Origin: CAVQCA01 sp963763115
GTDB lineage: Bacteria > Pseudomonadota > Gammaproteobacteria > UBA9214
NCBI GenBank assembly: GCA_963763115.1
Contig: CAVXNM010000093.1
Coordinates: 21,561 to 85,560, forward strand
DNA: 64,000 bases
Direction: 5' to 3'
Shown: positions 1 through 8,640 of the stretch, one piece after another
How positions within the stretch are numbered: position 1 is the first letter of the stretch
How the letters are laid out: every line of letters starts with the position of its first letter
The notes under the pieces: model-generated
What the model saw: only the letters and a program-made list of their open reading frames with translations
What the model was told of the DNA's origin: nothing
The model's database searches: none
Position numbers and translations under genes: made by a program

Positions 1-99
1 TGACGAGACAGGCGGTCGAGCAATGCGCTGGTCCATGATCCGTCTCCGGTTCGTGACTCTGGCACAGGGTGCTCTATACCCACTGTCTGAACATTAGTG

Positions 100-555
100 C
101 TAGTCGCGATTGTTTATCTGATTCTTCCAATCCTGCAGGAAGGACTTCGATTTATTAAGCTCAGAGATAATTTGTCGGAACATTAGATGGCCGAAGGCCA
201 TCGAACCGAACCATCCATCATCGTACTTTATTGACGTCATCGTATCTGAACGACGCACGATAAAAACATCGATTCTGTCTTCCATGGCGTCATAAAAACG
301 AAAGTATGCTTGATTCTTTTCTACTTTCTTTTCCTTTACTTCAAGAGACAGTGCCACAGCAGCACGCAAAGTCGCCGCGGTGACATCGTCATATTTAGAG
401 ATGAAAAAGCCCTCGCCTTGACCCCGACCTATATGGTTGAGAACAACGGGGGTTTCGTTGCCTGTTGATTCCATTGTGCTCAAGGCGATAGGGGAGAGGC
501 ATCCCACAATACAAACCAAGGGAAACAACAATGCGAGTAACGTACCAATTCTCAT
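100..555 (-). CDS. Predicted lipoprotein of unknown function
   Basis: 151 residues. The N terminus is a short charged start, a hydrophobic stretch and a lipobox-like CIVGC, so the mature protein probably begins at Cys19 and is lipid-anchored. The rest is a small soluble domain with no family I recognise. The ribosome site before the start is weak. It stands alone near the window edge in an AT-rich region with remnants on its upstream side. The lipoprotein call rests on the signal alone and the function is unknown. Confidence 0.6.
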   Translation of the reverse strand: MRIGTLLALLFPLVCIVGCLSPIALSTMESTGNETPVVLNHIGRGQGEGFFISKYDDVTAATLRAAVALSLEVKEKKVEKNQAYFRFYDAMEDRIDVFIVRRSDTMTSIKYDDGWFGSMAFGHLMFRQIISELNKSKSFLQDWKNQINNRD

Positions 556-673
556 GCTGATTTTTTGCTTTTCTGGATTTGAATCCTGTTCATCTGAACC
601 ATTATGAGTTAATCCGGGTAATTACCGTCTCCCTGGTTCTTGCAGCCAGACGAGAGGGCCAAAGAGTCTTTTT

Positions 674-730
674 TTTCAATGAACTTTGATCCGTTTGGTT
701 AACCTGAGTATGGCTCACAACCTGGTCGTT
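674..730. repeat. Dispersed imperfect repeat, copy A
   Basis: First of three related stretches of about 60 bp; the others are at 2395-2453 and 4797-4857. Shared blocks are a T-rich lead into TGAACTTTGA, a central GTCTGG or GTTTGG, a small inverted pair around GAGYCGAGTATGGCTC, and a final TGGTCG. All copies run in the same direction and lie between genes. They may be the end of a lost mobile element or a small non-autonomous repeat. Confidence 0.55.
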
Positions 731-775
731 TTTCCAGGTTTCCCACCTTATCCAAGTCTGGCGGTACTTTCTTAA

Positions 776-898
776 TCAAGTCACATCCGCATTCCTGTTG
801 ATCTGTTGTATCGACTCTACGATCTTCCTGTTCTCTTTCTCGCCTAACACTCCCAGCACGCCGTGATCGTTGATGCTCGAGAAGGGTGTGTCGAACAT
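776..898 (-). pseudogene. Short unidentified reading frame, probably a C-terminal remnant
   Basis: A 40-codon frame beginning MFDTPFSS and ending NRNADVT. Its composition looks coding-like, and the frame stays open for about 12 further codons upstream of the ATG. No ribosome site is obvious. It may be the last part of a lost gene rather than a functional small protein. It lies just downstream of the cysteine-rich secreted protein gene on the same strand. I do not recognise the family. Confidence 0.3.
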
Positions 899-917
899 GA
901 CCTCGGGTTCTTTTGCG

Positions 918-1289
918 CTAATGAGCGGGTTTCATCGCAGCCTTGCAGTCGGCGGAGAGATCCTTGTCATGTCTCCGGAGGCACGTGACGATATGCCCCT
1001 CTCCCGGTCGCACCTCCCCGCAATACTTCGCGACGTCCTCCCGGCATGCCTCATGTGCCTCCTGAACGCGCTCACTCACCTTCTGACCGCGCGCCTTGCA
1101 TTCCGTTGAAAGTTTTTCTTGATGTTTCCTCAAACACTCGGCCAGTCGCCCGCCCCCAGGCTTGACGTCTGCACAGAATTTCTCAATATCCGCTCGGCAG
1201 GGTCGTTCGTCGGCGGCGACAAGAGCAGCCTGGACGATGAGAGCGAACGCGATGAACATCGATGGGACAAACAGTCGTCTGTAAATCAT
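918..1289 (-). CDS. Secreted protein with two cysteine-rich GLG1-type repeats
   Basis: 123 residues with a signal peptide (hydrophobic residues about 8-25, cleavage near AADE). The mature part holds two copies of a cysteine-rich repeat: C-x3-I-x2-F-C-x9-G-x2-L-x2-C-L at about 31-54 and C-x3-V-x2-Y-C-x9-G-x2-V-x2-C-L at about 82-105. This spacing matches the cysteine-rich repeat of Golgi apparatus protein 1 (Pfam Cys_rich_FGFR). In bacteria these are small periplasmic proteins of unknown role. A good GGAGAG ribosome site lies upstream of the ATG. It appears intact and monocistronic. Confidence 0.75.
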   Translation of the reverse strand: MIYRRLFVPSMFIAFALIVQAALVAADERPCRADIEKFCADVKPGGGRLAECLRKHQEKLSTECKARGQKVSERVQEAHEACREDVAKYCGEVRPGEGHIVTCLRRHDKDLSADCKAAMKPAH

Positions 1290-1403
1290 TTTGAACTCTC
1301 CTCGAAGACATCTCTGATACTGTCCACAGCGATGATACGAAGAATTAGCGAGGAAACACAGGCATTGCTCCTGATAACCATCAGCGGTAGCTCTCCTTTC
1401 CGG

Positions 1404-1489
1404 TCTTGACGTTGAGTCGATGATAGGTCAGGTGGTCAAACAGTGCGGCAATCATCCACACCCAGTCTTAACTATGATGCGCTTCAATT
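1404..1489 (-). pseudogene. C-terminal remnant of an IstB-like (IS21 family) ATPase
   Basis: On the minus strand a frame bounded by stops reads DWVWMIAALFDHLTYHRL and ends GKESYR before TGA. This pattern (A-L-F-D-x-L-x-x-H ending in ESYR) resembles the last residues of IstB, the helper ATPase of IS21-family elements. Nothing upstream continues the homology, so at most the tail survives. The 1290-1670 interval otherwise holds no gene. The identification rests on about 27 residues and is tentative. Confidence 0.35.
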
Positions 1490-1670
1490 GACTCTGCGAC
1501 GAGTACGTATTTCTACGTACTGAATACGTCCTCTGATTAGACCAAGGTGGTGGTTCAGCAGCTTAGCATCTACCATTCGCACAATAGGCCCACATGGTTC
1601 ATTACTCCAAACTGTGGAAGCGGACGTTTTTTCGATTTAACCGATACCTGGATACACTTGGTATAAATTG

Positions 1671-2324
1671 ATGAACACAACCAATGTCGCGGCACCATCA
1701 CTCGTCCTGTCTTATCTAGGGCTGCGCAAGGCAATCGGCATACTCGGTATCGCATTGCCGTTTGTACTCGTAATTGGCAAGTTTGTCCTCCAGGGCCCTG
1801 GTATCGAGCCATCAATCAGCGACTACTACACCGTGATGCGAAACGTGTTTGTGGGCACACTGTGTGCGATCGGAGTCTTTCTGATATCGTATAGTGGATA
1901 CGAGAGAGTTGACAACATTGCAGGTAATATGGCATGCATTTTCGCAATAGGTGTTGCGCTCTTCCCTACTACACCAAGCCATGATCCGACGCAACTCGCC
2001 AGGATCATCGGATACGTTCATTATGGATTCGCCGCCGCCTTTCTCCTAACACTAGCCTACTTCTCCTTGGCACTCTTCAGGAAGACGGATCTCAGCAAAC
2101 CCATGACGGCAAAAAAACTCCAACGCAATCGCGTTTACACGGTCTGCGGATACACAATACTGTGGTGTATTGTATTGCTTGCGCTGAAGGCACTCATTCT
2201 TCGAGGCAGTGCCATCGAGCGGTTGGATCCTGTTTTCTTGTTAGAAGCGACTGCTGTCGTTTCCTTCGGCATTTCCTGGCTAGTCAAGGGGGAGGCACTC
2301 CTCAATGATGATGGTGAAACCTAG
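1671..2324 (+). CDS. Six-segment integral membrane protein, DUF998-like
   Basis: 217 residues with about six hydrophobic segments (roughly 17-40, 60-80, 88-106, 121-142, 160-178 and 190-208). The conserved-looking motif ISDYYTVMRNVFVGTL is followed by SYSGYERVDNIAGN and by HYGFAAAFLL. This arrangement resembles uncharacterised DUF998-type proteins. I place the start at the ATG at 1671; a TTG one codon earlier is less likely. The ribosome site is weak. No neighbour suggests a role, and function is unknown. Confidence 0.6.
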   Translation: MNTTNVAAPSLVLSYLGLRKAIGILGIALPFVLVIGKFVLQGPGIEPSISDYYTVMRNVFVGTLCAIGVFLISYSGYERVDNIAGNMACIFAIGVALFPTTPSHDPTQLARIIGYVHYGFAAAFLLTLAYFSLALFRKTDLSKPMTAKKLQRNRVYTVCGYTILWCIVLLALKALILRGSAIERLDPVFLLEATAVVSFGISWLVKGEALLNDDGET

Positions 2325-2394
2325 ATACCACCGATCATTCAAATGATAGGTATCTGTGCGGTATATGTTGTTTTGCAGCGAAAATTGTCCTGGG

Positions 2395-2453
2395 TTTTGC
2401 ATTGAATTTTTCCCCGTCTGGCTGAGCCGATTGTGGCTCAGTAGACGGTCGCT
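2395..2453. repeat. Dispersed imperfect repeat, copy B
   Basis: Second copy of the repeat at 674-730 and 4797-4857. This copy contains a clear hairpin, CTGAGCC-6-GGCTCAG, around 2421-2440. It lies between the membrane protein gene and the SH3b protein gene. It shares the lead GGGTTTTGCATTGAA with copy C. Confidence 0.5.
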
Positions 2454-2563
2454 TGAAAAGAATGGCGAGGCGCCTCCCAATGGCTATATTCGATTACGTT
2501 AATCAATATTTCGAACATGCCAGCATATTTTCTGCGCACGACGATTAGGGAGGCAAAAACTTC

Positions 2564-3244
2564 ATGGAGCGCGTTAGAGAGAAGATGGAAGAGGTGATCC
2601 AAAAGCAGAAGAGATTGCAGGAACAGTCTCAGGCTAAAACTGAATCCAGATCAGCCATAGATAAATCACAATTCATCCTGGCAATCGGAGGGGTTGCCGC
2701 AGGGCTCACACTAGCTGTCATAGTTTGGTTGGCGAAGTCAATAGTGATGACAGATCATTTAAATATGAGTGCGGCCGATAGAGATGTAGCTCTTCACAGA
2801 GGCGAATTCATCAAGTTGAGTGATAATATCGCTCATCTAAATGAGCGCGTGGGATCATTGACTGAGTCCGTCTCCAACCTCGAAGCCAAACTCATGCGCG
2901 TTATAGGACTTACTGACTCCATTACTAATATTGAGAAGAAGCACGCTTTTTCTTTCCCGCAACAGATGCCTGAATCTGCTGATTCAAGTGCGATTCAAAT
3001 ATCAACTGAAACAGAAGAAGCATTTAATCCATCGCATATCGTGAAAGCCAGGGTAAATCTTAGACCTTCTGCATCATTGCACACCACACCAATCGCTGTA
3101 CTTAACATTGGTACAGAGGTTGAATATATTAGTAAATCTGATGGTTGGTTTTATGTGAATACTCAGTCTCATGGAAAAGGTTGGTGTTCTTCAGACCACC
3201 TGTCCCCCTTGTTGTCCACGCAACGTAAATCCCCGCCCAGGTGA
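2564..3244 (+). CDS. Membrane-anchored protein with coiled coil and C-terminal SH3b domain
   Basis: 226 residues. A charged N-terminal helix (1-35) precedes one transmembrane segment (about 38-62). A heptad-like region follows (about 80-125, SDNIAHLNERVGSLTESVSN), then a linker and a C-terminal bacterial SH3 domain (about 162-222) with the typical start VKARVNLRPSAS and the GWFYV and GWCSSDHL strands. SH3b domains usually bind peptidoglycan or peptides, so the C terminus is probably periplasmic. A GGGAGG ribosome site lies 10 bases before the ATG. The gene looks intact and its biological role is unknown. Confidence 0.7.
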   Translation: MERVREKMEEVIQKQKRLQEQSQAKTESRSAIDKSQFILAIGGVAAGLTLAVIVWLAKSIVMTDHLNMSAADRDVALHRGEFIKLSDNIAHLNERVGSLTESVSNLEAKLMRVIGLTDSITNIEKKHAFSFPQQMPESADSSAIQISTETEEAFNPSHIVKARVNLRPSASLHTTPIAVLNIGTEVEYISKSDGWFYVNTQSHGKGWCSSDHLSPLLSTQRKSPPR

Positions 3245-3631
3245 TATCTGGTTTTCCCACTAGAACTCGTCAGAAGCCACGACCCGTCGCCTCTCCACAT
3301 GCTTCAATGCATTCGGCAGGAGTCAGGCGTCGAGAGAGTCAGGTGGCTCAGGGGACTCAGTCCGCAGGGTGCCGCCCCACCCCCGCCCCACGCGGGCGGC
3401 GACGACAGGTCGGTTCCGGTTCGGTAGGTTCGGACACGCATCTCGATATGTCCGATCGATTTTTCAGTACGAAGTAGCACGCGATCATCTTAACCCCTCC
3501 TTTCATTACATCCTTCAGCATCAGATTAGCTGCATTTTGGCTGCCATACTTGCACACTATGGGCATTTTGCTACTCGAATGCTTCATACAGAAATGATGC
3601 ACATATTTCCAGTTTATATATTAACTCGCAC
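3245..3631. other. Gene-poor interval between SH3b and phosphoesterase genes
   Basis: No convincing gene is seen in this stretch of about 390 bases. A minus-strand ATG near 3517 follows a strong AAAGGAGGGG ribosome-like sequence, but the frame behind it turns into low-complexity proline/arginine-rich sequence and matches nothing I know. A GC-rich patch at about 3365-3440 contrasts with AT-rich surroundings and suggests a join between unrelated sequences. Confidence 0.3.
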
Positions 3632-4576
3632 TTACATTCTGTTAGATTTTTTCCAGACATTACTTATTGCTGAGGATGCAGCACTACTCCCAGCATGAGA
3701 TAAGCCATACATCTCTTCGATGGTACGGAGCACATTGTAATGATCTATTTTTTGATCATAGCTCCCATGCTTAACCATCTCTCCCACAAAGGCAGTGAAG
3801 ATATGATTGCTTTCAGTGATGCCACTTTCATCTTCATACCGAAAGAAACTGAAAATACGGTTAAAAAGATTTCCGTTCCTGGTATGACCTTCATCAAAGG
3901 TTATGATAAGTAAACTGTTGTGTGAATGCGCCCACTGAACATAACCATCCAGATGGTCTCTTAGCCATGCGTCCGCTTTGTTAATCCGTTTCGGGTCTGT
4001 GCCGTTATGCATATCATGATCTTGATTTGGAATGACAAATGCGACGGTCGGGAGCAAGTCGTAGTTACTTGGAAAGGACGTCAGCGGCAGGTTGAGCGTG
4101 CCCGGGATTCCGTTTGTTTCTGCCCCTTGCCAATTTACCCAGGGATTGTGTTTTCTGGCATAGTAGCCTGAAGACTTACCGTCAAATCCTATCGCTGGTA
4201 GATCTTCCGAATACCCGGCAAATGTCCGTCCTGCTTGCAGCAATCCGGCCCCCAGGTTGGGAGAAGTGAAGGGAAGTTTTTTTGGGACATCGTTATTTGT
4301 AACTCCCTGGTCTGAACCGGAAAACATCATTAAATAATTAGGTTGGCTGGGATGGGTCAGCGCGTAGGAGTGAGTGAATAGCGCCGTCGCCGAATCCCTG
4401 ACCAGACCATTCAGGTAAGGAGCTGCAGAATTCCCGAGAATCTGATCATAGCTATGATTTTCAAAAATCACAAAAACGACGTGATTCGGAATGGGCAGTT
4501 GTGAATAGACGTTCGTGCTGAATAAAACCACACGGAAAACTAGTAATGGCATTAAGAATCGCACTTTCATCGTCAT
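3632..4576 (-). CDS. Secreted phosphoesterase family protein (acid phosphatase/phospholipase C superfamily)
   Basis: 314 residues with an N-terminal signal peptide (hydrophobic about 6-24). Family landmarks of the PF04185 alkaline phosphatase-like fold are present: FVIFENHSYDQILG near 33-46, HPSQPNYL near 75-82, VIPNQDHDMHNG near 181-192, IITFDEGH near 224-231 and the late DHYNVLRTIEEMYGL. The conserved Asn, Asp and His residues of these motifs are expected to bind metal or phosphate. Enzymes of this family hydrolyse phosphomonoesters or phospholipids outside the cytoplasm; the substrate here is unknown. It is monocistronic and looks intact. Confidence 0.8.
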   Translation of the reverse strand: MTMKVRFLMPLLVFRVVLFSTNVYSQLPIPNHVVFVIFENHSYDQILGNSAAPYLNGLVRDSATALFTHSYALTHPSQPNYLMMFSGSDQGVTNNDVPKKLPFTSPNLGAGLLQAGRTFAGYSEDLPAIGFDGKSSGYYARKHNPWVNWQGAETNGIPGTLNLPLTSFPSNYDLLPTVAFVIPNQDHDMHNGTDPKRINKADAWLRDHLDGYVQWAHSHNSLLIITFDEGHTRNGNLFNRIFSFFRYEDESGITESNHIFTAFVGEMVKHGSYDQKIDHYNVLRTIEEMYGLSHAGSSAASSAISNVWKKSNRM

Positions 4577-5227
4577 TCATATTTTCACAATTTCGGGGCT
4601 TTTGTTTCGCCGTATTCTAAACAGGATTACAAAAAATGTAATTCCAGCTTAACCCTACCATTGCATAAATCTCGATAGCAAATGCATTTGCGCGCTCATC
4701 AAAAAAGCTATGGAACGGCATTATTACACTGTTTGTTCACTGATGGAGAAATCAAGAAACATGACTTTCATTGTTGATTTACAAGGAATGTTGATCAGGG
4801 TTTTGCATTGAACTTTGACCCATCTGGTGAGCCGAGTATGGCTAAGGGCTTGGTCGTGTGGGTCATGGGTCTGCTCCTGTTGAGAGTCGAGGCGAATGCC
4901 ACAAACTTCAATATAGGAAACAGATGGCTAATGCGCTGATACACTCAAACCAAACCGCCACCTATCTCGCGAGCGGTTTAGTACGACGCACGCAAAAAAG
5001 CGGCATTCCCAGAGTTACTGTGGAGGTCGTAAAAGCAGCAACTCCAGACGTTTCCATTCTCTTATCGCACTCGGACTATCAATCTGTTTCTGACAACCAT
5101 AACGTCCCAGTTGGCTGTCGACCAGGGCAACCGACAGCAAGCGTATCATTGCTCTCGGACACTTTGGTCGGACAGGTTGATTGCCGCTCAAGTCTGCTTT
5201 GCTCGGCCAGAAAACGACATCGAGAAA
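4577..5227. other. Intergenic interval with repeat copy C
   Basis: No gene is supported. The interval holds repeat copy C (4797-4857) and an inverted pair AAACCGC/GCGGTTT near 4956-4980, which could be a weak terminator. Open frames in this stretch have no recognisable protein features. Confidence 0.3.
4797..4857. repeat. Dispersed imperfect repeat, copy C
   Basis: Third copy of the repeat found at 674-730 and 2395-2453. It matches copy B over the lead GGGTTTTGCATTGAA and copy A over GAGTATGGCT and TGGTCGT. It lies in an otherwise empty interval. Confidence 0.5.
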
Positions 5228-5718
5228 TCAGGGCAGCAATTTGAGGTCGCTCGGCCGCCAGGTCTTGTTGAATCTAGGCTCGAGTGCATCGTACACATGC
5301 AGCGCAGTGTTCCATCCTCGACCGGGGACGGTCTGGACCCAGTTGGACTCCTTGCCGGGCGGCGGCCTGGGTCCGAAGTAGACGTCGATCAATCCATCCA
5401 CATTGGCTTGCAGCCCCTTTGTCTGGCTGCTGACGCTAGGGAAACGCTGATCGGTCTGGATCATCGACCAGAAATACTTCACTGGAACGTTGGGCGGCAA
5501 GTGCAGCTTGTAGTTCTTGCCGCCATTGTCCGGATTGCCGTTGGCATCACGCGCGTTCCAGGCATATTGCGAACCGCGGCCCACCATCTTTTTCCTCCAT
5601 CGCCGGTGTGACAAGAATCGCAAGGGTGTAATAGAATGTCGCCGCATCGAAATTCAGTACAGCAGGCTCGGTCTGGAACCTGAATCCGCCCATGAAGCCC
5701 AGCTGCCAGTTGCTATTA

Positions 5719-6188
5719 GGGCGTGTTAACACTTATTGACGTATGCAGCCCGGATGGAAATCACACAGACACAGTACGAACAAATCGAAGCCCTGCTGCC
5801 ACGCCAGTGAGGGAATGTCTCTCTGAATAACCTGCAAGTACTCAATGCTATTTTGTACGTTGTGGATCATGGTTGTAAGTGGCGAGGGTTGCCGAAGCGT
5901 TTTGGGAACTGGCATAGCATTTATACGCGCATGAACCGCTGGGCAAAGAGTGGCGTATTGGACCAGGTGTTCAGTGAACTGCAACACCAGCAAATCATTC
6001 GCATCCGGGTAGAGGCCGTTTCCCTGGATAGTACCGCGGTGAAAGTGCACCCTGACGGTACCGGCGCTCTAAAAAAACGGACCCCAAGCCATTGGCAAGT
6101 CCGGAGCCGGATGGACAACCAAGATTCATATGGTTGCCGCAGATGCTCGCACGGCGGTGAGTTTTTTCATTATAATGTTACCAGGCCC
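5719..6188 (+). mobile_element. IS5-family element, internally deleted
   Basis: A 470-bp element with imperfect terminal inverted repeats (left GGGCGTGTTAACACTTATT, right end complement GGGCCTGGTAACATTATAA) flanked by TA on both sides. Removing it with one TA joins the DUF1254 frame correctly on both sides, which fixes its ends and the two-base target duplication. It carries the start of an IS5-type transposase, but most of the second reading frame, with the later catalytic residues, is missing. It is therefore non-autonomous. Confidence 0.8.
5754..6180 (+). pseudogene. IS5-family transposase remnant (orfA plus start of orfB)
   Basis: OrfA begins MEITQTQYEQIEALLPRQ and meets an in-frame TGA at 5808. 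It continues as VLNAILYVVDHGCKWRGLPK and on through LDSTAVKVHPDG, which contains the first catalytic-type aspartate. A run of seven A followed by C at 6071-6078 (A AAA AAC type) is a plausible minus-one frameshift site. It leads into the orfB sequence GPQAIGKSGAGWTTKIHMV, which stops at the right end of the element. The stop and the missing orfB make it non-functional. Confidence 0.75.
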
Positions 6189-7436
6189 TAGAATAATACT
6201 ACGCCTCCTGGTCCCGAGTATGGAACAGGATGGAACGCGCGGTGGCATCCCCCACCGCGGCGGCTTCCGTGAGGTTCTTCTTCATGCGTTCATCGGGTGC
6301 GAAGGGCTTGCCTTTCTGGATGCCAATCGACGCGAAATAGCCCATGCGGATCTGGTCAAGAGAATTGGTTGGTTCTTCCTGGATTACTTCATTAAGCAGT
6401 TCCCAGAAGCGATAGTCGGCGGGATAGACTGTGTTGATTGATACACCGGACATGTCAACAAACTTAAGCCGTGGATGCGTCTTCTCCGCCTCAGCAAGCG
6501 GATAGATCTTGGTGTACTTCTTCACGAGGTCCACGCCCGGCTTGGGATCGCCCTTGACCAGAAAACTGCGCCACGGGATCCAGAGACCATAGGTGGGTGA
6601 GTCCACAGAGTGATAGCCCTGGGGTACTGAGCCCTTCTAGACGGGTGGCAGAAACAGATATTTGCCCCCCTCGCCCTTGTCCGGACCGGTAATGCCCACG
6701 TCAACGACCCAGCGTTGCCACATGTCCTTGGCAATCCCGAGCATTTTCGGTGGCACCTCCAGCACCACCGGCCCCTCGGAGAGATCGAGCCATGTCCAAC
6801 TGTAGACGGTGTTGTCGTTACCGTTGAGCACGATCTCCCGACCATCGAGTAATGCTCGAAGATCGGCACAACGGTATTCGGCGGTCCATACTGTTTTAAC
6901 GATTCGCGGTTGGCCACCTGGCTCACTGCCGGGATTGCTAACAGATAGGACTGGACCGCCCGCTGGAAGTCGATGTTGTCGAAGAGTTTCTCGGCGGACG
7001 CCTTATCCGGAAAGCAGTCGAAGAAGTGCAGTGTGCCTAAGCGGGTCACGACCTTGTCAGGCGACGCAACTCCCGGCGGCATCGGGGTAGAGTACTTATT
7101 CTCAGGTGATGTAGGCGTGCCGGTGAGTGCCTGTCCGGCACTCACCGCGGAAGTGAATGTAGAAAAAAGCAGTCAAGAGGGCACAGATCAACAACCGGGG
7201 ATGAGTTCTCATTCGTATTCGCTCCTTGCGCTACATGACAAAGGCCATGAAGACCAACGCGAATTTCCGGATACGCCGCACAAAGCAGGACTGGCTTATT
7301 AGTTGCTTCGAACTAAAGCACGAATGTTAAATCCAGAGATACTGTATTTCCACTGGATTGATAGCTGACTGTAGATGCATGAATCCAGATGTCAGGTTTG
7401 CAGTAATGCTGGATTCCTGACATTCAGACAAAGTGA

Positions 7437-7455
7437 ACCCCGCATGAACCGGGGT
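7437..7455 (-). terminator. Weak hairpin downstream of the 140-residue secreted protein gene
   Basis: Inverted pair ACCCCG-7-CGGGGT about 30 bases beyond the stop of the gene at 7485-7907. On the minus strand it is followed by a modestly T-rich stretch rather than a clean T-run, so termination is only possible. Confidence 0.3.
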
Positions 7456-7484
7456 CTGATAGTACTGCAGGCAGGGAGTCAACC

Positions 7485-7907
7485 TCAGTGCAGTTGTACT
7501 ATGGCCATCTGCATTGGCATGGGTTGCATGGCCAGAATATCGTTGGAGAATTCCTCGATGTTTGCACTGACGTTGGCTAGTTCGTTCTTCGCCTGCTCAT
7601 AACGAACCTTTTTGTATCCGGCATAAAGCAGTCCACCGGGCATGAAGACTGTAATGATTGCATCGCTGCTATCTAGCTTCTTGTCCGCGACGATCTGTTC
7701 GAGCGCTTGTTTGCGCTGTATCATCTGAGCTCGCAGTATTTCAACCTGTTCGATCAGTGTCTCACGATCAACGTCTGGTAACTGAATGATAAATTGATCC
7801 GGTTTGTCCTCAGGTACTAGTGCTTGCTCAGCGTATGCCGTCTTCAGCATGAATGCACTACAAATGATCGAAATCAAGATAAACAGTCTGTTCGATGTTT
7901 TAGTCAT
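7485..7907 (-). CDS. Secreted helical protein of unknown function
   Basis: 140 residues with a signal peptide (about 1-26, cleaved after AYA). The mature protein is mostly predicted helix, with a heptad-like stretch around 47-76 (ETLIEQVEILRAQMIQRKQA) and a glycine-containing hydrophobic turn (VFMPGGLLYAGYKK, about 87-100). It ends in a methionine-rich tail (AMQPMPMQM). No family is recognised. It is probably periplasmic. It reads away from the following small membrane protein gene. Confidence 0.55.
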   Translation of the reverse strand: MTKTSNRLFILISIICSAFMLKTAYAEQALVPEDKPDQFIIQLPDVDRETLIEQVEILRAQMIQRKQALEQIVADKKLDSSDAIITVFMPGGLLYAGYKKVRYEQAKNELANVSANIEEFSNDILAMQPMPMQMAIVQLH

Positions 7908-8133
7908 GGGGCTCCGATGGGGGTGGCCTTAGTTTTAGGCGCTGCAAGAAATTCAGTAAATAATAACATATTTTCATAATCCGCATTTATAGGCATTATA
8001 AATACAGCTATTAAATCGTCTTCACAATTGCGAATCAAAACTGTAATCGAATTAAAAAACGCTTTTATTCAGCCTGAATGATAATCAGGCATGAATGTTT
8101 GTAGAATGACCAGATAACAGGGGAAATTAAAAG

Positions 8134-8385
8134 ATGAAAACATTTCTGGATTGGATGCTTAAAACTCTGACAGCTGCCCTCATCGTATGTATCTTTTTAG
8201 CTGTTGGTGGTTCCCGTTTTCTCCCAATCACCTTGCCACTATTAACTATCGGTGGTAAGGAGCTTGTTTTAAATTTGTCTGATGCTGTCGGGCTTGTCGT
8301 GTTTGTGTGGTTGGCAGCAACTATCCTCTACATTATTGGTTACGCCACCTGGCGAGCGATGAGCTTCTTTTGGTCAAAATTCTGA
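8134..8385 (+). CDS. Small two-segment inner-membrane protein
   Basis: 83 residues with two hydrophobic segments (about 10-30 and 52-74) and basic or aromatic ends. An AGGGGAAA ribosome site lies well placed before the ATG at 8134. The upstream region is AT-rich with a plausible promoter. No family is recognised. The codon pattern and ribosome site support a real gene. Confidence 0.55.
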   Translation: MKTFLDWMLKTLTAALIVCIFLAVGGSRFLPITLPLLTIGGKELVLNLSDAVGLVVFVWLAATILYIIGYATWRAMSFFWSKF

Positions 8386-8532
8386 TCACGCCTCGGTCAC
8401 TCGGTTGGGCGGTATTCGATGAACTGGTCTGAGTGTCTGTAGACTATTTCGGCTATAGCGGTTTGCGGGTTGAACTCTAATCCACTGAGAAACGCCGCCT
8501 AAACTTTACGCATGATTCAGAGACCACGCTTT

Positions 8533-8640
8533 ATGATTCGGGCACAGACAGCGATTTACGCTAGACTCAGTTCTGATCTCCAAGTTCATGGAATACAGAA
8601 ATCGCGGTTTTCCCCCCGGATCGCTGGAAGACATCGATGA
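8533..8640 (+). pseudogene. N-terminal fragment of a serine recombinase
   Basis: The first residues, MIRAQTAIYARLSSDLQ, match the typical start of large serine recombinases and resolvases, where the Ser in YARxSSDLQ is the nucleophile. Similarity stops after about 17 residues and the frame ends at 8640. It appears to be a short relic of a mobile element next to other broken genes. Confidence 0.35.

Larger units (their letters stand above)
5228..7212 (-). pseudogene. DUF1254/DUF1214 secreted protein gene, disrupted by frameshifts, stops and an IS
   Basis: The original start is an ATG at 7210-7212 with an AAGGAG ribosome site, followed by a signal peptide. Damage, in order: a frameshift in a T-run near 7150, a frameshift near 6840, an in-frame TAG near 6638, a TAG just before the insertion, an IS at 5719-6188, and an extra A near 5590. 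Reading across all frames recovers the DUF1254 part (DFQRAVQSYLLAIP) and the DUF1214 part (NSNWQLGFMGGFRFQTE, PPNVPVKYFW, and HVYDALEPRFNKTWRP at the end). Intact members are periplasmic proteins of poorly known function. It cannot give a full-length product. Confidence 0.8.

Noticed and set aside
870..1109. 79-codon plus-strand frame opposite the cysteine-rich protein gene
   Set aside because: Antisense to a gene with a signal peptide, cysteine repeats and a good ribosome site.
4858..5244. 128-codon plus-strand frame after repeat copy C
   Set aside because: No ribosome site, no domain, odd composition, and it runs into the DUF1254 pseudogene on the other strand.
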